Positions 1 to 10,541 of a stretch of DNA of 52,145 nt are shown here, piece after piece; within the stretch, counting starts at the first letter, position 1; every line of letters begins with the position of its first letter. The DNA comes from Emiliania huxleyi CCMP1516 (Eukaryota; Haptophyta; Isochrysidales; Noelaerhabdaceae). The stretch lies in NCBI RefSeq assembly GCF_000372725.1, contig NW_005198017.1:533595-585739 (forward strand), written 5' to 3'. Below the pieces are notes generated by a model. It was given only the letters and a program-made list of their open reading frames with translations, ran no database searches and was not told the DNA's origin. The position numbers and the translations under genes were made by a program.

Positions 1-95
1 CAATAAATATAGAACCTTTGAGTGTTGGTCAGCACACTTGGCAGCAGACGATAGGGTTTAGGCTTGTCAGGAGGGACTTGCATGTGGAGGATCGG

Positions 96-320
96 ACGTG
101 GCCGAGGAGGACGGGATGTGGTTGAGGAGGACGGGACGTGGTCGGGGAGGGCGGGACGTGGGCGGGGAGGGCGGGACGTGGGCGGGGAGGGCGGGACGTG
201 GGCGGGGAGGGCGGGACGTGGGCGAGGAGGGCGGGACGTGGGCGAGGAGGGCGGGACGTGGGCGAGGAGGGCGGGACGTGGGCGAGGAGGGCGGGACGTG
301 GGCGAGGAGGGCGGGACGTA
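96..320. repeat. 20-bp tandem repeat (minisatellite)
   Basis: About eleven head-to-tail copies of a 20-bp G-rich unit (GGGACGTGGGCGGGGAGGGC and variants). The outer copies diverge and the inner ones are nearly identical. It is open in several frames, but the predicted peptides are only low-complexity Gly/Arg runs, so I do not call a gene here. Confidence 0.95.
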
Positions 321-1175
321 CCCCCCGGCGCAGTGTCCCCCGCTATGTGTCGCCGTTCGTAGGGGCACGCAATCCTGTGCAGTCCTCTCGAGGCTATGCC
401 TACACAGCCTCGCGCGCATGGGCAGTCAAGTGCCGGCACCTTCTCAGGACAGCGCCGGTGCCTCTCTCTTGGACCGGCAAACGTGGTGGTCTCGTGTCAC
501 CAATGTGGGACCAGTGCGGCATCGCGCCATCGACAGCTCTGAACTGCGCCTCACCACTGACCGGGAAGGCCGCCAAGTGGGCCAGCACAGGTCGCATATT
601 GTGGCAGCAGTCAGCAGTGCATGCCTGATAGCTAGAGCAGCAGCGTCAGGGTCGCAGGGTCGGATCGTCTCAAGCCTCTCGCCCGGCCGGCCGCGTGCAG
701 ACGTCGGCCTGTCTGCTGTCTGGAGTGATCTGTCGGCGGTCAGTACGACCGATCAGGTCGGAGTTTTCTGATGGTTGGAGGGTCTATCTGTATGTACTCC
801 TCGAGATCTCTCCAAATCTGCCCTCTACTCAACCGTACTCATTCGGGAAGTCGGTGGTATGAGCGACTCTGAGCGCCGGAGCCCCGTTTCCGCACTGCTG
901 CGCGGCGCACGGTGCCTCCGGGGGCCCCCGCGCCCCCCAGAGGTGCAGTCAGGGCAAGTCCAAGTGGGGCGGGGTGGAGTGCCCAGCAGCGTGCTCCTGG
1001 GATTTCTCTGCCCAGTCCGGGGGTGCGTCGAACCTTCCAACTTCCATCACCCTGTCGGAACCACGGAAGCGGCGCGTGCCGGTGGAGGCTCCGGGTTTTG
1101 GAAGTGGAAGTACGTTATATTACTTTTTTTGGTGTCTGAAACTAGACTCTAGAGTGTAGAGATGTTAGTACACAC
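321..1175. other. Intergenic, no gene recognised
   Basis: Open frames exist on both strands, but none shows a domain, a sensible start or a splice-supported continuation. A short T-rich tract lies near 1120-1135, downstream of the minus-strand gene that ends at 1176. Confidence 0.5.
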
Positions 1176-1639
1176 TCAGCCCCACAGGGTCATGCGAGGA
1201 TAGTGCGGGTTCCACGCATCGTAGACGTGCACCGTCCGGACCACGTGATTCGGGTCGGTCGCCTGCATCGGCACGGGCGGTGGAACCAAGGCGGCCATAA
1301 ACGCGCGGTGGCGCTCCTCGGCTCTGGCCGCCTGGCGCTGCTGACGGCGCTCCTCTTTACGCTGCATCCAGGCGAGCCGCCCCGCGGGGAACAGCGGAGC
1401 GCTGGGCGGCGGAGGCAGCGGTGGAGGCGGCGGCTGGGCCTTCTCAAACCGCGGGTAATCTGAATTTTATCCAAAATATAAAATAAGCCGAGCCGGCCAA
1501 TCACCCCGGACGCGCCGCAGTTTTGACCGCCCGTCGTCGCCTCATTGGCCTCAAGATTCCTTAAGCCGCCCCCGATGACGCCCACGAAGATCAAGGTCGC
1601 CGCCCTCATCGCGCTCCCCGCCACCAAGCGCTGCACCAT
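1176..1639 (-). CDS. Small N-terminally hydrophobic protein, two exons
   Basis: Exons 1639-1528 and 1459-1176 join across a 68-bp GT-AG intron (1460-1527) in matching phase, giving about 131 residues. Residues 11-25 form a short hydrophobic stretch rich in Ala, Ile, Val and Gly, followed by a Pro-rich linker and then a long Lys/Arg/Glu/Gln helix (around 60-85). The C-terminus contains Tyr-Asp-Ala-Trp-Asn-Pro and ends in Trp-Gly. The layout would suit a single-pass inner-membrane or mitochondrial protein, but that is inference and I do not recognise the family. The ATG lies 66 bp from the ATG of the divergent cysteine-rich gene. The main doubt is the intron, which was placed by phase alone. 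Confidence 0.5.
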
Positions 1640-1704
1640 CTCTGCCCCGAGACCCGCCCCCTCCGCCGCAGGTCGTTAACGCCAATGCGGATGGCTTGAC
1701 GTCG
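1640..1704. promoter_or_regulatory. Putative bidirectional promoter / 5' leaders
   Basis: Only 65 bp separate two divergent start codons, so both leaders and any shared core promoter must lie here or overlap the first exons. No TATA-like element is visible. Confidence 0.35.
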
Positions 1705-2463
1705 ATGGCTCTAAAGGTCGGCGACCTCTTCGTGAAGCCCGGCCAGGAGATGGAGCTCGAGCCCAATGAAGAGGGTTGTTTGGTCTTCGAGACGACGCGG
1801 ATGCTCAAGGTGAAGACCGAGGAGAAGGTTCTCCAGGCCAAGGCGGCCAAGGAGGCGGCCAAGGACCTGCCTCCGCAGTACACGTTCGACGCGTGGCAGA
1901 CGCCTTTGCTCTGCGCATGCCCACCCCAGTGCGCCTTTGGGCCCGACCCATGCTGCCTTCTCCACGTCAAGGGCCTGGCCTGCTCGTGCTGCCCACCTTA
2001 CTGCAAGTGCTGCTGCATTCAGTGCCCGCCCGAGTGCTGCTCCAACTGCCCGAGCTGCTCCTGCCCCACGTGCACCTGCTGCCCTCCGTCGTGCACTTGG
2101 TGCGACATCACGTGCCCGCCAAAGTGCGACTGCATCCCGTGCCCGACGTGCACGTGCTGCCCTCCGTCGTGCACTTGCTGCGACATCACCTGCCCGCCCA
2201 AGTGCTGCACCACCTGCGACTGCTGCCCCTCCTGCTGCGGCGTCAAGACGGTCGGCATCGCGTGCATCCTCTGCCACTGCACGACCACAATGTACCCGAA
2301 GTGCTGCCCGGCATGCCTCTGCTGCACCGTTGAGGTGATTGACGCCGCTCGCAACAAGAACATCTACCGCGGGAAGGCGGCCGAGGGCGTCTCGTCCGTG
2401 GAAGTCAAGATGGACCTGAGCGGCCAGGCCGGCGGACCGGAGGGCGAGGAGATGCAGCGCTAG
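1705..2463 (+). CDS. Cysteine-rich protein with repeated CCPP/CDITCPPKC modules
   Basis: A single exon encodes about 252 residues. An N-terminal part without cysteine (residues 1-65, with Lys/Glu-rich helix) leads into a central block (about 68-215) with dozens of cysteines as CC, CPPC and CxC. The block includes two near-copies of a module reading roughly TCTCCPPSCTxCDITCPPKC. The end is ordinary and charged (VEVIDAARNKN... then Glu/Gly-rich). There is no signal peptide or membrane segment, so a cytosolic zinc- or copper-binding role like that of metallothioneins is possible but unproven. The frame is open upstream as far as a possible CAG acceptor at 1671; I chose the first ATG because the upstream sequence also serves the minus-strand gene. 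The antisense frame is a shadow. Confidence 0.75.
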   Translation: MALKVGDLFVKPGQEMELEPNEEGCLVFETTRMLKVKTEEKVLQAKAAKEAAKDLPPQYTFDAWQTPLLCACPPQCAFGPDPCCLLHVKGLACSCCPPYCKCCCIQCPPECCSNCPSCSCPTCTCCPPSCTWCDITCPPKCDCIPCPTCTCCPPSCTCCDITCPPKCCTTCDCCPSCCGVKTVGIACILCHCTTTMYPKCCPACLCCTVEVIDAARNKNIYRGKAAEGVSSVEVKMDLSGQAGGPEGEEMQR

Positions 2464-2954
2464 GCGTTTCGCGTGCGAGCCCCAAGCGCCACGACGGAGA
2501 CTTTTCGATGCTCGCACTGTGTGAGCGCAGATGCTGCTACGCGGCGCCGGAGCACATCTAGAGATGACAGATGTCGGGGCACCACACTACCAAGGGGGGG
2601 GGGGGGGGGGGCTCACCTGAAGCCGGAGCACTTTTGGAGAGCTTTTTGTTCCTTTCATCATTAGCATGGACACTAGTATTATTACCCAGTCCCGGTTTCT
2701 CCCGTTAGCGTTACGCTTACCGGAGGCGGAGCGCCCGCGCGCCGCGGAGGTGAGGACCAACAGCAGAGCAAAACAGAAACATAAGGGAGGGATGGGAGGA
2801 CGGCACGCCGCCACCACACAGGGATTTTTAGGAGAGGAGTGTGGTGCTAGCCGTCGCCCACCGTGTGGGCGGCACGAATTCTTTCATCGGCTTGTGAGGC
2901 TGTGAGGGGCGTCCTGTGTGCAGCCCACTTGGTGCAGCCGCTGCGGCCGCGGCC
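2464..2954. other. Intergenic with poly-G run and repeat copy
   Basis: Contains a G homopolymer of about 18 bases near 2594-2611 and one copy of a dispersed repeat (listed separately). No gene is seen. The 5' leader of NDUFA12 lies at the right edge. Confidence 0.6.
2785..2872 (+). repeat. Dispersed repeat R1, copy 1
   Basis: Shares a block including CACACAGGGAT, then GGAGAGGAGTGTGGTGCTAG and CCGTCGCCCA, with copies at 7155-7312 (same orientation), 31560-31830 and 42440-42640 (both inverted). It appears to be the terminal part of a transposon. Confidence 0.85.
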
Positions 2955-4172
2955 ATGTCGCAGACTACGCTGTCTGCCCTCGCCACTCGGATGGCCAACA
3001 ACGTCAGGGCGTTCCTCACGACGCGGCCGGAGCCGCGCTGGGACCCGACGACCGTCACGATCCGCGGCTGGACCAGCCGATTCCGCGCGATTTGGTCGGC
3101 GCAGGGGCTGGGCACGGCGTACAACAAGCTGCGCATGGAGAACTGGCTGCGACCAAACGGGCAGCTCATCGGCACGGACGTCAACGGGAACAAGTGCGTG
3201 CAGAATCACGCGCGCGCAAAGCCCGGCCGCGCCGCCACGCCCACCGACGCCACCGCGCAGGTACTTTGAGGATTTGAACGCGCCGTACGGGCGCACGCGG
3301 TGGGTCGAGTACCCGACGGTGCCGGGCACATGGGCGCTGGAGGACAAGTTCGACGCGTCGATGGCGCGCCCCACGCGCGTCGCCCCTCTCGCGCGTCCGC
3401 GCACCGCTGTCCCGCCACCCGCCACCAATCTCGGCCCCGCTGACTCGGGCTCCCCGAACACCCGCACCTACGAGTCAAGGCCCCGCGAGTCAAGGCCCCC
3501 CGCCGCGCAGGTTCACCCCGACTGGCACGGCTGGCTGCACTGCATGCACGACGCGCCAGGCAGCAAGGTGTCTGCAGAGTACTCGAAGCCGTTCAAGCAG
3601 CATCACCGCGTGAACCAGGCGCCGACACACTTCCGAGACGCTTCCGAGACGCTTCCGCCGCCACGCCCACACGCCCGCGTGCCGTGCACCGTGCTGCCAT
3701 GTCGACGCCGGCTCCCCTCCCCCCTCCCCCGCCGCCGCCCTCGCCGCCGCCGCCCTCGCCGCCCCCGCCCTCGCCGCCCCCGCCCTCGCCGCCCCCGCCC
3801 TCGCCGCCTCCGCCCTCGTCACCGCCCTCGCCCCCGCCGCCGGCACCGCCTCCCCCGTCGTCGCCGCCGCCGCCACCACCACCTCCAAACCCGCCGCCGC
3901 CCTCGCCGGCGTTTCTTTCTTTGACGCCCGCATGCCCGCCGCCCGCCCAGACGATGCTGCGTCCCTGCTACACTACGCCTGCGGGCATCACCTCGAAGCA
4001 CCACGAGGAGGGCCTGCCCGCCGCGTTCCACACGCCGCCCGGCTCGATCCACATCGAGAAGCCGCGCGGAAAGCTCGGCCACAAGTACCAGAGCTGGGAC
4101 CCGAGCGGCGAGGCAAAGCCGAGCGAGCTGCGCAACTACGTCGACAACACAAAGATCCTGGGCATGCCCTGA
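2955..4172 (+). CDS. NDUFA12: NADH dehydrogenase [ubiquinone] 1 alpha subcomplex subunit 12 (NDUFA12/B17.2)
   Basis: An accessory subunit of mitochondrial complex I, in the peripheral arm. Four exons fit: 2955-3193, 3261-3363, 3511-3639 and 3951-4172, about 230 residues. The conserved core spans exons 1-3: a GTDVNGNKYFED segment, then GRxRWVEYP and VHPDWHGWLH. These match the family signature GxD.GN.YYE, then GRxRWV and PPEWHxWLH. Phases agree at all junctions. Intron 1 is GT-AG; introns 2 and 3 appear to start with GC. Alternative GT donors would insert extra residues into the most conserved stretch. The third intron (3640-3950) is a Pro-codon-like CCG/CCC tract that mimics an open frame. 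The C-terminal 70 residues, rich in His, Lys and Pro, look lineage-specific. An in-frame start exists at 2916, but the ATG at 2955 has the better context. Confidence 0.85.
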
Positions 4173-4898
4173 GGAGGGAGGGGGGGGAGAGCGCCCCACG
4201 CCACACGACACACGCGCGCGGCTCGTAGAGAGTCTAGAGGGCGGGAGCCGAAGAGCGGTGTGCGAGGCAGAGAGAGAGGATCGCCGCTTTGGGCTTGTTT
4301 GGGCGCGCCACTTGTCTGCCCTGCCGTGTCTCGAGACTCGCTCGTCGTCCGCGTGCGGTGTTCCGGTGTGTACATATGATAGATTTCTCTCCCTTTGACT
4401 TTGATGGAGTACACGTAGAAATGCAGATAAGGTGAATGTGTCTCTGAGGATGTCTCCGCAACCCACAACCTCCGGACATACGTGAGTACTCTGAGACACA
4501 GACAGAGTGCACCCAGATCCCAGACTGCGCGCGGAGCGGCGCGTGGGGGGCCGTGGCGCGTGGGACCACAGTGTGCAGTGACACTGACAGCGCGCGTGCA
4601 GATAGACACACCTCTGTCACCTGAAAGGGCAAAGTCCTCCGGGCTACTACGAGAAAATGGTAAGAGAGACCGCGCGTGCCGGAGAGTGCGCTCTAGTCGT
4701 GTGCGAGTGTGCGTGTCAGTGTGCTTGCGGGATTGCAGTGTGCAGAGCCAGAGGGATAGGCGATAGGCCGTGGCCAGAAGCTCACGCGCAGACAGGTAAC
4801 ACGAGCCAAGCGTAATAGCTAATACGCCAGTGGGTGGGGGGCTGGAGAGCCGTAGGGTGGCGTGGGTGAGGGCGAGGGCATGTGTGTGCACGTGCTGA
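4173..4898. other. Convergent intergenic region (3' ends)
   Basis: Lies between the stop of NDUFA12 (plus) and the stop of the kinase (minus). No motif-bearing frame is seen. It presumably holds the two 3' UTRs. Confidence 0.55.
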
Positions 4899-6446
4899 CT
4901 ACGCAAAGCCAGGCACCCTAGAGAAGGCGAGGCGCTTGGGAGCAAAGAGCTGCTCCTCGCACGCGCAATCGATGAACGCGGGAGTCGATGACGGTGCCAT
5001 TGAGCTCCTCCTCCTCTGCCCATCCTTTGGGGTCTGCGGCGACGCGTCGGAGCGCCCGCGCTTGCAGCCCCCCTGCCGCGGGCTCGAAGGCGGCGTGCTG
5101 TAGACGCGCGCGAGGTGGAGAGGGCGGGCAACGGGCGGACCCGCGCACAGCCACGGTGTGCTCGCCACGCTCTCCGCCGACGGTCGCAACCGCCAGTCGA
5201 TTCGCAGCAGCGATTCGAGCAGTCCGAGGAGAGCTGCCGTGAGGGTGCACGGCCGGCCATAGTACTCAAAGATGAGCGGAACGCTCGGCTCGCCTGCCGC
5301 TTGCGCCACCGCCATCTGCTCCAGCAGCGGCGACGCAACGTCAGCCGAAGTGAAGGGAAATATGCCCGCCACCATCGCAAACAGGCAGATCCCGAGCGAC
5401 CACATATCCGCAGCGTATCCATCGTAGCCCGGCACCAGGCTGCTCGCAGAGCCAGAGGTGTTGCTCTTGCGCAGCGCGTACACCTCGGGGGCGAGGTAGG
5501 AGTCGGAGCCGCATGCGCTGAAGAGCCCCCCGGCAGCGGGTTGGCGCGCGGCCGCGCTCGGGCTCCGCTCGGTCTCGCTGAGGGCCGCATCAAAGACCTT
5601 TGCCAGCCCAAAGTCGATCCTGAGGCGGGGGGGGGGGGGGGTAGGGCTCTTGAGCGCCACCTCCCAGTCGCCGCTGGCGGCGTGAGGCGAAGACCGCACC
5701 AGCGCAGCGCGCCGTCCGCGTCGAAGACCGCATTCTCGAGCTTGAGGTCACGGTGCGCCACCCCACGGGTGTGCATCTCCAGGACGCCCGCGGCCATATG
5801 CCCAAAGATGGGCCGAGCCTCGGCCTCCGTCAGCCCCGCCAGCACGCGCGAAAAGAGCTCGCCGCCACCGGCGGCCTCCATCACGATCGCGTGCATGCCG
5901 CTCGCGGCGTGGTAGAGGTGTGCCCTACCAACGCGCGAGGCGGTGAGTGAGCGCTGGCTGGGGGAGTCGCTGCCCGCCGGCGTCGCGCACCGATAACCCA
6001 CCACGTGCCTCGCGCCTCGCATTCGGCGCATCGCGCGGACCTCGTCGCGAGCGGCGGCGAGATGGGTGCAGGTGCCGGTGCATGAGGCGCAGGTGGAGCG
6101 GAGCTGCTTGATGGCCAGCAGCTCGCCCGTCTTCGTATCGACAGCGCGCCGCACACGACTGCGAAGCAGGTGGGGCAGAGGCGCTGCTGAGGCGAGAGCA
6201 TGGCGGGCGCTTGAGGTGACAGTGTGCGAGTGGGGACCTGAACCCACCGCTGCCATAGTCCGCGTTCTTCACGACAAAGCAGCCGCTGCAGAGGGCGTCA
6301 ATGTCGACGACCGACATGATTTGAGGCAGAGGCGGCATTGACGCGTCGCGCGGGTCAGCGTTGGCGGCGCGAGTGGATTCAGCCCAAGTTTGGGAGGGCG
6401 TCGCGCCGTTCGTCTGCGGCAGGAGGTCGGCTTGCTCGCAAAGCAT
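4899..6446 (-). CDS. Serine/threonine protein kinase (CAMK/SNF1-like)
   Basis: Transfers phosphate from ATP to Ser/Thr. Four exons (6446-6238, 6158-5991, 5924-5700, 5619-4899) join through three 66-80-bp GT-AG introns with matching phase, giving about 440 residues. The Gly loop GSGGFSRV is created exactly by the first splice junction. The VAIK-type lysine is in LLAIKQL, the catalytic loop is HRDLKLEN (about residue 182), the metal motif is DFG in IDFGLAK (also formed at a junction), and the activation segment ends SYLAPEV. The C-terminal 110 residues are Ser/Pro/Arg-rich and probably disordered. The Cys-rich stretch after the lysine (CASCTGTC) is unusual. Earlier in-frame codons back to 6530 are not ATG. 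Substrate and pathway cannot be told. Confidence 0.85.
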
Positions 6447-7154
6447 ATTGGAGGCGAGAAGCGTCTCGTTGCGGACCGCTCGGTTAGCCAGAGCTCTCAC
6501 TGGCTGCGCAAACAAGCTAGCGGACCACAATGACAGCGACGATAGGCCAAGAGCGGGTCAACAACGAAAGCAGGTCCAGTCCGTTCAAGTCTATGTTCGG
6601 GAGATTTCTTTGAGAAGTTCCTAGAGACGAAGGAAAACTGCCGCAACGGCGGACTGCGAGCCTTCAGCAACTTTATACGACGGGTAAAAGGTGTGGGACT
6701 GCCAAGGCAGGCGGCATGCAAACACACACAGAATGCAGAGAGAGCTACATGCATGAGCATGTGCATGTGGTTGATCCGCCTCGCTCGCTCGCTGCGTCGC
6801 TGGCAGAAACAAAGAAAGAACTCCCTCTGACACAGGTACACCACGGGAGCCGCCAAAGCGACTCCTGCGAGAATCAAAGAACTTTAACCAACGACAAAGT
6901 GTGTCGCCTGTCGCGCGCCTTGGCCCCTTGGGGGGTCTCACTCACTGAGCCCTTCGCAGGGCGAGTACCACAGAAGAAATATTGGCTCCAGACAGTCGCG
7001 CCACCTGCACAAGCAGCATCTTGGAAGGACGACCACCAGGGACACCAGGGGAACGGGAGCGGGGAGCGCATCGCGACACGTAGCGGGGGCTGGGCAGGAT
7101 TCACCCACACGACAGGGTCCTGAAAGATAGAAAACAGGCCCGCCAAGGGACTCG
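6447..7154. other. Intergenic, no gene recognised
   Basis: Upstream of the kinase and of CEP20. It has short CA- and ATGCATG-rich stretches (about 6715-6770) and no coding signal I can support. Confidence 0.5.
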
Positions 7155-7312
7155 AGCCAAGGGAGGGATGGCATGGGAGGCGCGGCACACGCCGCTAACC
7201 ACACAGGGATTTTAAGGAGAGGAGTGTGGTGCTAGCCGTCGCCCAGCCCACCCTTGGGCTATCTCTTCGCAGTCTCTCGCCAATTCTCGCAGCAACCTTC
7301 ATGCCACCTCGC
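7155..7312 (+). repeat. Dispersed repeat R1, copy 2 (extended)
   Basis: Same block as at 2785-2872. It continues through a segment matching, in reverse complement, the stretch with GGTTGCAGCGAGA found at 31640-31700 and 42450-42510. Copies that extend to different lengths point to a transposon end. Confidence 0.8.
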
Positions 7313-7632
7313 AGTAATTTGAGCCCTTAGAATTTTACAACCAATCTCCCTCTCACTCACAACACTCAACACTAGGAAGAGAACTCTTACCTTGCCCAAA
7401 ATTCTTTCGCGCGGGCGGTCGGTCGAGTGCACGGAGCTAAGTGCCTCGCCATCCTCGGCAGGAGTCGCTTTCGCGGCTCCCGTGGTGTACCTGTGTTAGT
7501 GCCAGTGCGCGCCAGTCCCGTGCCCACAGTGTCGTGTCGCGCCGCAAAATTCTTTCGCGCTCGTACTAGTACGGTTGCCCAGGCAGCGAATTCGCGGCTC
7601 GGCTCACTCATACGCTCACACTGCGACCAACC
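7313..7632 (+). promoter_or_regulatory. 5' leader / promoter region of CEP20
   Basis: The words AAAATTCTTTCGCGC (near 7400) and AAAATTCTTTCGCGC (near 7545) occur twice, and related AATTCTTT words precede COQ4 (near 36785 and 36860). A shared promoter or initiator role is only a guess from position. Confidence 0.25.
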
Positions 7633-8127
7633 ATGGCGGCCGAGCTCCGCGACCAGCAGGCGCTCCGCGCCGCGCTGCGGGAGACGCTCGACGCCAAGGG
7701 CGTTCTGCGGGAGCTGCGGGCGCGGATCCAGGCGGAGGTGTTCTCGGCGGTGCGTGACACGAGCGACCCGCGTCCACGGCTCAGCCAGGAGAAGCTACTG
7801 CTCAACGAGGCGATCCGAGAGTACCTCGAGTTTTCAGGGTACAACCACACGCTGTCGGTCTTCCTCGCCGAGGCGGGCCAGCCGGAGGAGAAGCTGGCGC
7901 GCCAGGTGGTCGCCGGCCAGCTCCGCCTGCCTCTGCCACGCGCGACGCTGGGCGACCACCGTGGCGGCCCTTCCTCCAAGGAGATACCAGTCCTGTACTC
8001 GCTCTTTGCGGACGAGGCATCGCGGCAGGAGCAGCCCGTGCCCCCGCCGGCTGCGGGCGAGGCGACTCCTCGACCGGCGGCGGCGCAGCCGCTGCGGCGC
8101 GACCTGCCCTTTAGCATTGCATCTTGA
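7633..8127 (+). CDS. CEP20: Centrosomal protein 20 / FOR20-like (LisH domain)
   Basis: An intronless frame of 164 residues, close to the usual length of this family, which acts at centriolar satellites and basal bodies in cilium/flagellum assembly. The N-terminal helix LRAALRETLDAKGVL is followed by LRARIQAEVF, then a LisH-type stretch with LLLNEAIREYLEFSGYNHT, LSVFLAEAG and QP; all three blocks align with FOR20/FOP N-termini. The C-terminal 60 residues are Pro/Ala-rich and lineage-specific. Its presence implies an organism that builds flagella in at least one life stage. Confidence 0.88.
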   Translation: MAAELRDQQALRAALRETLDAKGVLRELRARIQAEVFSAVRDTSDPRPRLSQEKLLLNEAIREYLEFSGYNHTLSVFLAEAGQPEEKLARQVVAGQLRLPLPRATLGDHRGGPSSKEIPVLYSLFADEASRQEQPVPPPAAGEATPRPAAAQPLRRDLPFSIAS

Positions 8128-8917
8128 TGGCGCTGAGCCCGTGTAGACGCCGCCCGGTGCGTCGTCCGCGCTGCCGTGGCCCCCCTTTTTTAGTTTGCTC
8201 GCGCACCGCCACGCCCTCGCGGCCGGCTCTTCGTGGGGGGTGTCAAGGTGCACCGGGAGTTGTGCCGGGAAGTCTGCGCCACGTCGTCCGCCCGGTACGG
8301 CTTTACGCGCCCTCCGGGCCGCGCGTTGCGCGAAAGCGCATGACTGTCGAGCACCGATTTACTCAACGTGAGCACCTACGTATACAGTATGACCCTGCCG
8401 CCTACTTGTTTTGTTCTTCTCTGCGCTGAAATATCGCCCACCCCCTTGCGTTTGAAAGCCGTTTGCTTGTCGCCTCTCTTCGCATTGTGGCAACGCCCCG
8501 TGCCCGAACGCGCCTGCACTCTGCACCCTGTGGGTAGAGTGTACGAGGCTGCTGGCAGAGATGTGTGCAAAGGTCCCTTCGCGCAGGCGCGCAGGCCACG
8601 CCGCACACGCGCCGGCTACTATCGCGGCGCTACTCTCGCGCGAAACGTTCTCTGGTCACAGAAAACTGCGGCCGCCAGCGACTGAGCGTCTCGCTGGCGG
8701 ACGGGGAGAGGAACACAAAGGGACGTCCGGACGTCCATCCACTGGGATGAGAATACTGGAGATCTGAGGTCGAATCTGCCGATTCCACAGCCGCCCACAG
8801 GAGCGCCGCCTCAACACGGGGTCTCGGCTCTATCGAGCCATGCTAGCTCCAGCCGCAGCCCCACCCGGCCGCCCGAGGGTGTTCCCGCAGGCAGAGAAGA
8901 CCAATCCTGGGGGAAGT
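8128..8917. other. Intergenic, no gene recognised
   Basis: Nothing beyond short unsupported frames. It ends at the 4-bp duplication flanking the TIR element. Confidence 0.5.
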
Positions 8918-8921
8918 AACC

Positions 8922-10355
8922 GAGTGATTCTGAGATCAGGTTGGGCGACTGGCAGACATTTCAAAAATTTGGCGCCGCAGGCGCCCGCTGCGTGCCCACC
9001 ATGGTTGGGCGCGCAGCGAAGAAAATTTTGCGCTCTCGACAGCCTTTTCTAATAGGAAAATGTGGCCTCTACTCGGCGCCATACCGCTTGTCGGCGCACA
9101 GCGGAGTTCGCAAGCCGGACCTGCTGCCTTCCCTTCTACGTACACTTTCAGAATGGAGGCTCAAACGCAGCGCAGGGCTCAGACCAAGTGCAAGTCGATT
9201 TGTACCACAAAGTTGGTAGACAGTGCCAAAACCGCGGAACCGAAAATGGCGTTTAATTTCGCGCACCTGCTGTCCGCCGCCTGTGGCGGCGCTCCGCACC
9301 GCTTGAGGCGCCTGCGGCGCCCCTGGCGGCGCGCTGTCCGCGCGCCCCTCTGTGGTTTTCGTGGGGGGCTCGGCTCTCGTAAGTCTCGATTTGTACCGGA
9401 TTTCGACGTTAGTGGCAAAACTGCGGAACCGAAAATGGCGTTTAATTTTGCGCACCTGCTGTCCGCCGCCTGCGGCGGCGCTCCGCGCCGCTTGGGGCGC
9501 CTGCGGCGACCCCCTGGCAGTGGCAGCAGTGTGTACGGCTGCACGGGTGCGCCCGGTACACAACCGGCGCTCTATGGCGTGCTCCGGGGGAGCACGACTA
9601 CGCAGTCGTGGCTTCCACACGCGAGAGAGTGGCTTCTATATTTACGAAAACATTGGGCGTCCCTAGTGCCGCATCCATAAGAAGTGACGTCACGGTTCCA
9701 GGAGCGCCTGGCGGCACACGGCTTAGAGTGGCAGCCGAGCGCCGGCCACGACTATCGAGTCGCCGTCGCGGAGCTGAGGGCTGGCCGACGGGTGGCGCGG
9801 TCTTCCTCCCAGCGCCACCCATCGGTCAGCCCTCAGATCGATCGATCGGCGCTCAAAGTCGCTTCAGATCCGAGAAAGCTGCTGGCGCCGCTGCCGATCC
9901 CAGCCGCGACGCCAGCAGCTTCCTCTGCTCTCCAATGCGCCGAGAAGCGACGCGGCGGTGCTCGGCTCGCCATGCACGATGACGGCTCCGCTGGGTGCTC
10001 GTCGGCCGGTCCGGTGGCACCCTATTCGCGCGTCACCTGCCGGCGTCCCGACGACAGCCTCGCGCCGCCGCTGATGGAGGGGCGGTCGGCGCCACTGCCG
10101 CCGCGCCGCCGGTGGGAGAGGCACTGGTGGTGGCCTGGGCGGCCCTCCGCCGCCGCTCGGCGCGCCCGGGCAGCGGTGGCAGCCTGCGCCGCCCCCGCTT
10201 CGAGCGGGCGCCCCCGCTTCGAGCGGGCGCCCCCCGCTTCCAGCGGGCGCCCGGGACGGGTTCCCCGCTTCGAGCGGGGAGATGCGGCCTGGGATTCGCT
10301 TTCTGAAATGTCTGCCTCCAAAGGGGAAACGCCCAACCTGATCTCAGAATCACTC
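8922..10355. mobile_element. Non-autonomous DNA transposon with perfect 26-bp TIRs
   Basis: The 26 bp at 8922-8947 (beginning GAGTGATTCTGAGATCAGG) are the exact reverse complement of 10330-10355. The tetranucleotide AACC lies directly outside both ends (8918-8921 and 10356-10359), the expected target-site duplication. Inside are sub-terminal GC-rich inverted copies and a diverged internal direct repeat. No transposase-like frame is visible, so it is probably mobilised in trans. The 4-bp duplication excludes TA-targeting Tc1/mariner but does not fix a superfamily. Confidence 0.88.
9195..9519. repeat. Internal direct repeat of the TIR element
   Basis: Two copies of about 130 bp (from about 9195 and about 9387), each containing CGGAACCGAAAATGGCG and then GCGCACCTGCTGTCCGCCGC, with scattered mismatches. 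They duplicate the core of the element. Confidence 0.85.
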
Positions 10356-10541
10356 AACCAGCTACACCTCTCCCCCGGGACTCGTGTGCCTCTGTGCCTC
10401 ACAACTCACACAAACACATTCTCAAATTCATGTGCACATGGGTGGCGCGTCAATAGCATGTGTGCATCAGGGTAGCCGGAGTATCGCATGCGCGTCGCGG
10501 ACTGCATGTCACCGGCATTTTCCGTCATGTGTCTTGAGCGC

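Noticed and set aside
1575..1595. Possible first exon (MTPTKIK) for the cysteine-rich gene
   Set aside because: Overlaps the first exon of the better-supported minus-strand gene; a later ATG at 1705 suffices.
1711..2517. Long minus-strand frame opposite the cysteine-rich gene
   Set aside because: Ala/Arg-rich shadow caused by GC-rich codons of the plus gene; no motifs.
3684..3950. Pro-rich frame (SPPPPSPPPP) as a cell-wall extensin-like gene
   Set aside because: It is intron 3 of NDUFA12; the frame continues into the last exon only by chance, and the Pro codons are a CCG/CCC tract.
4136..6256. One 706-residue minus-strand frame covering the kinase
   Set aside because: Read-through of introns; only parts match a kinase, and correct splicing restores the Gly loop and DFG motif.
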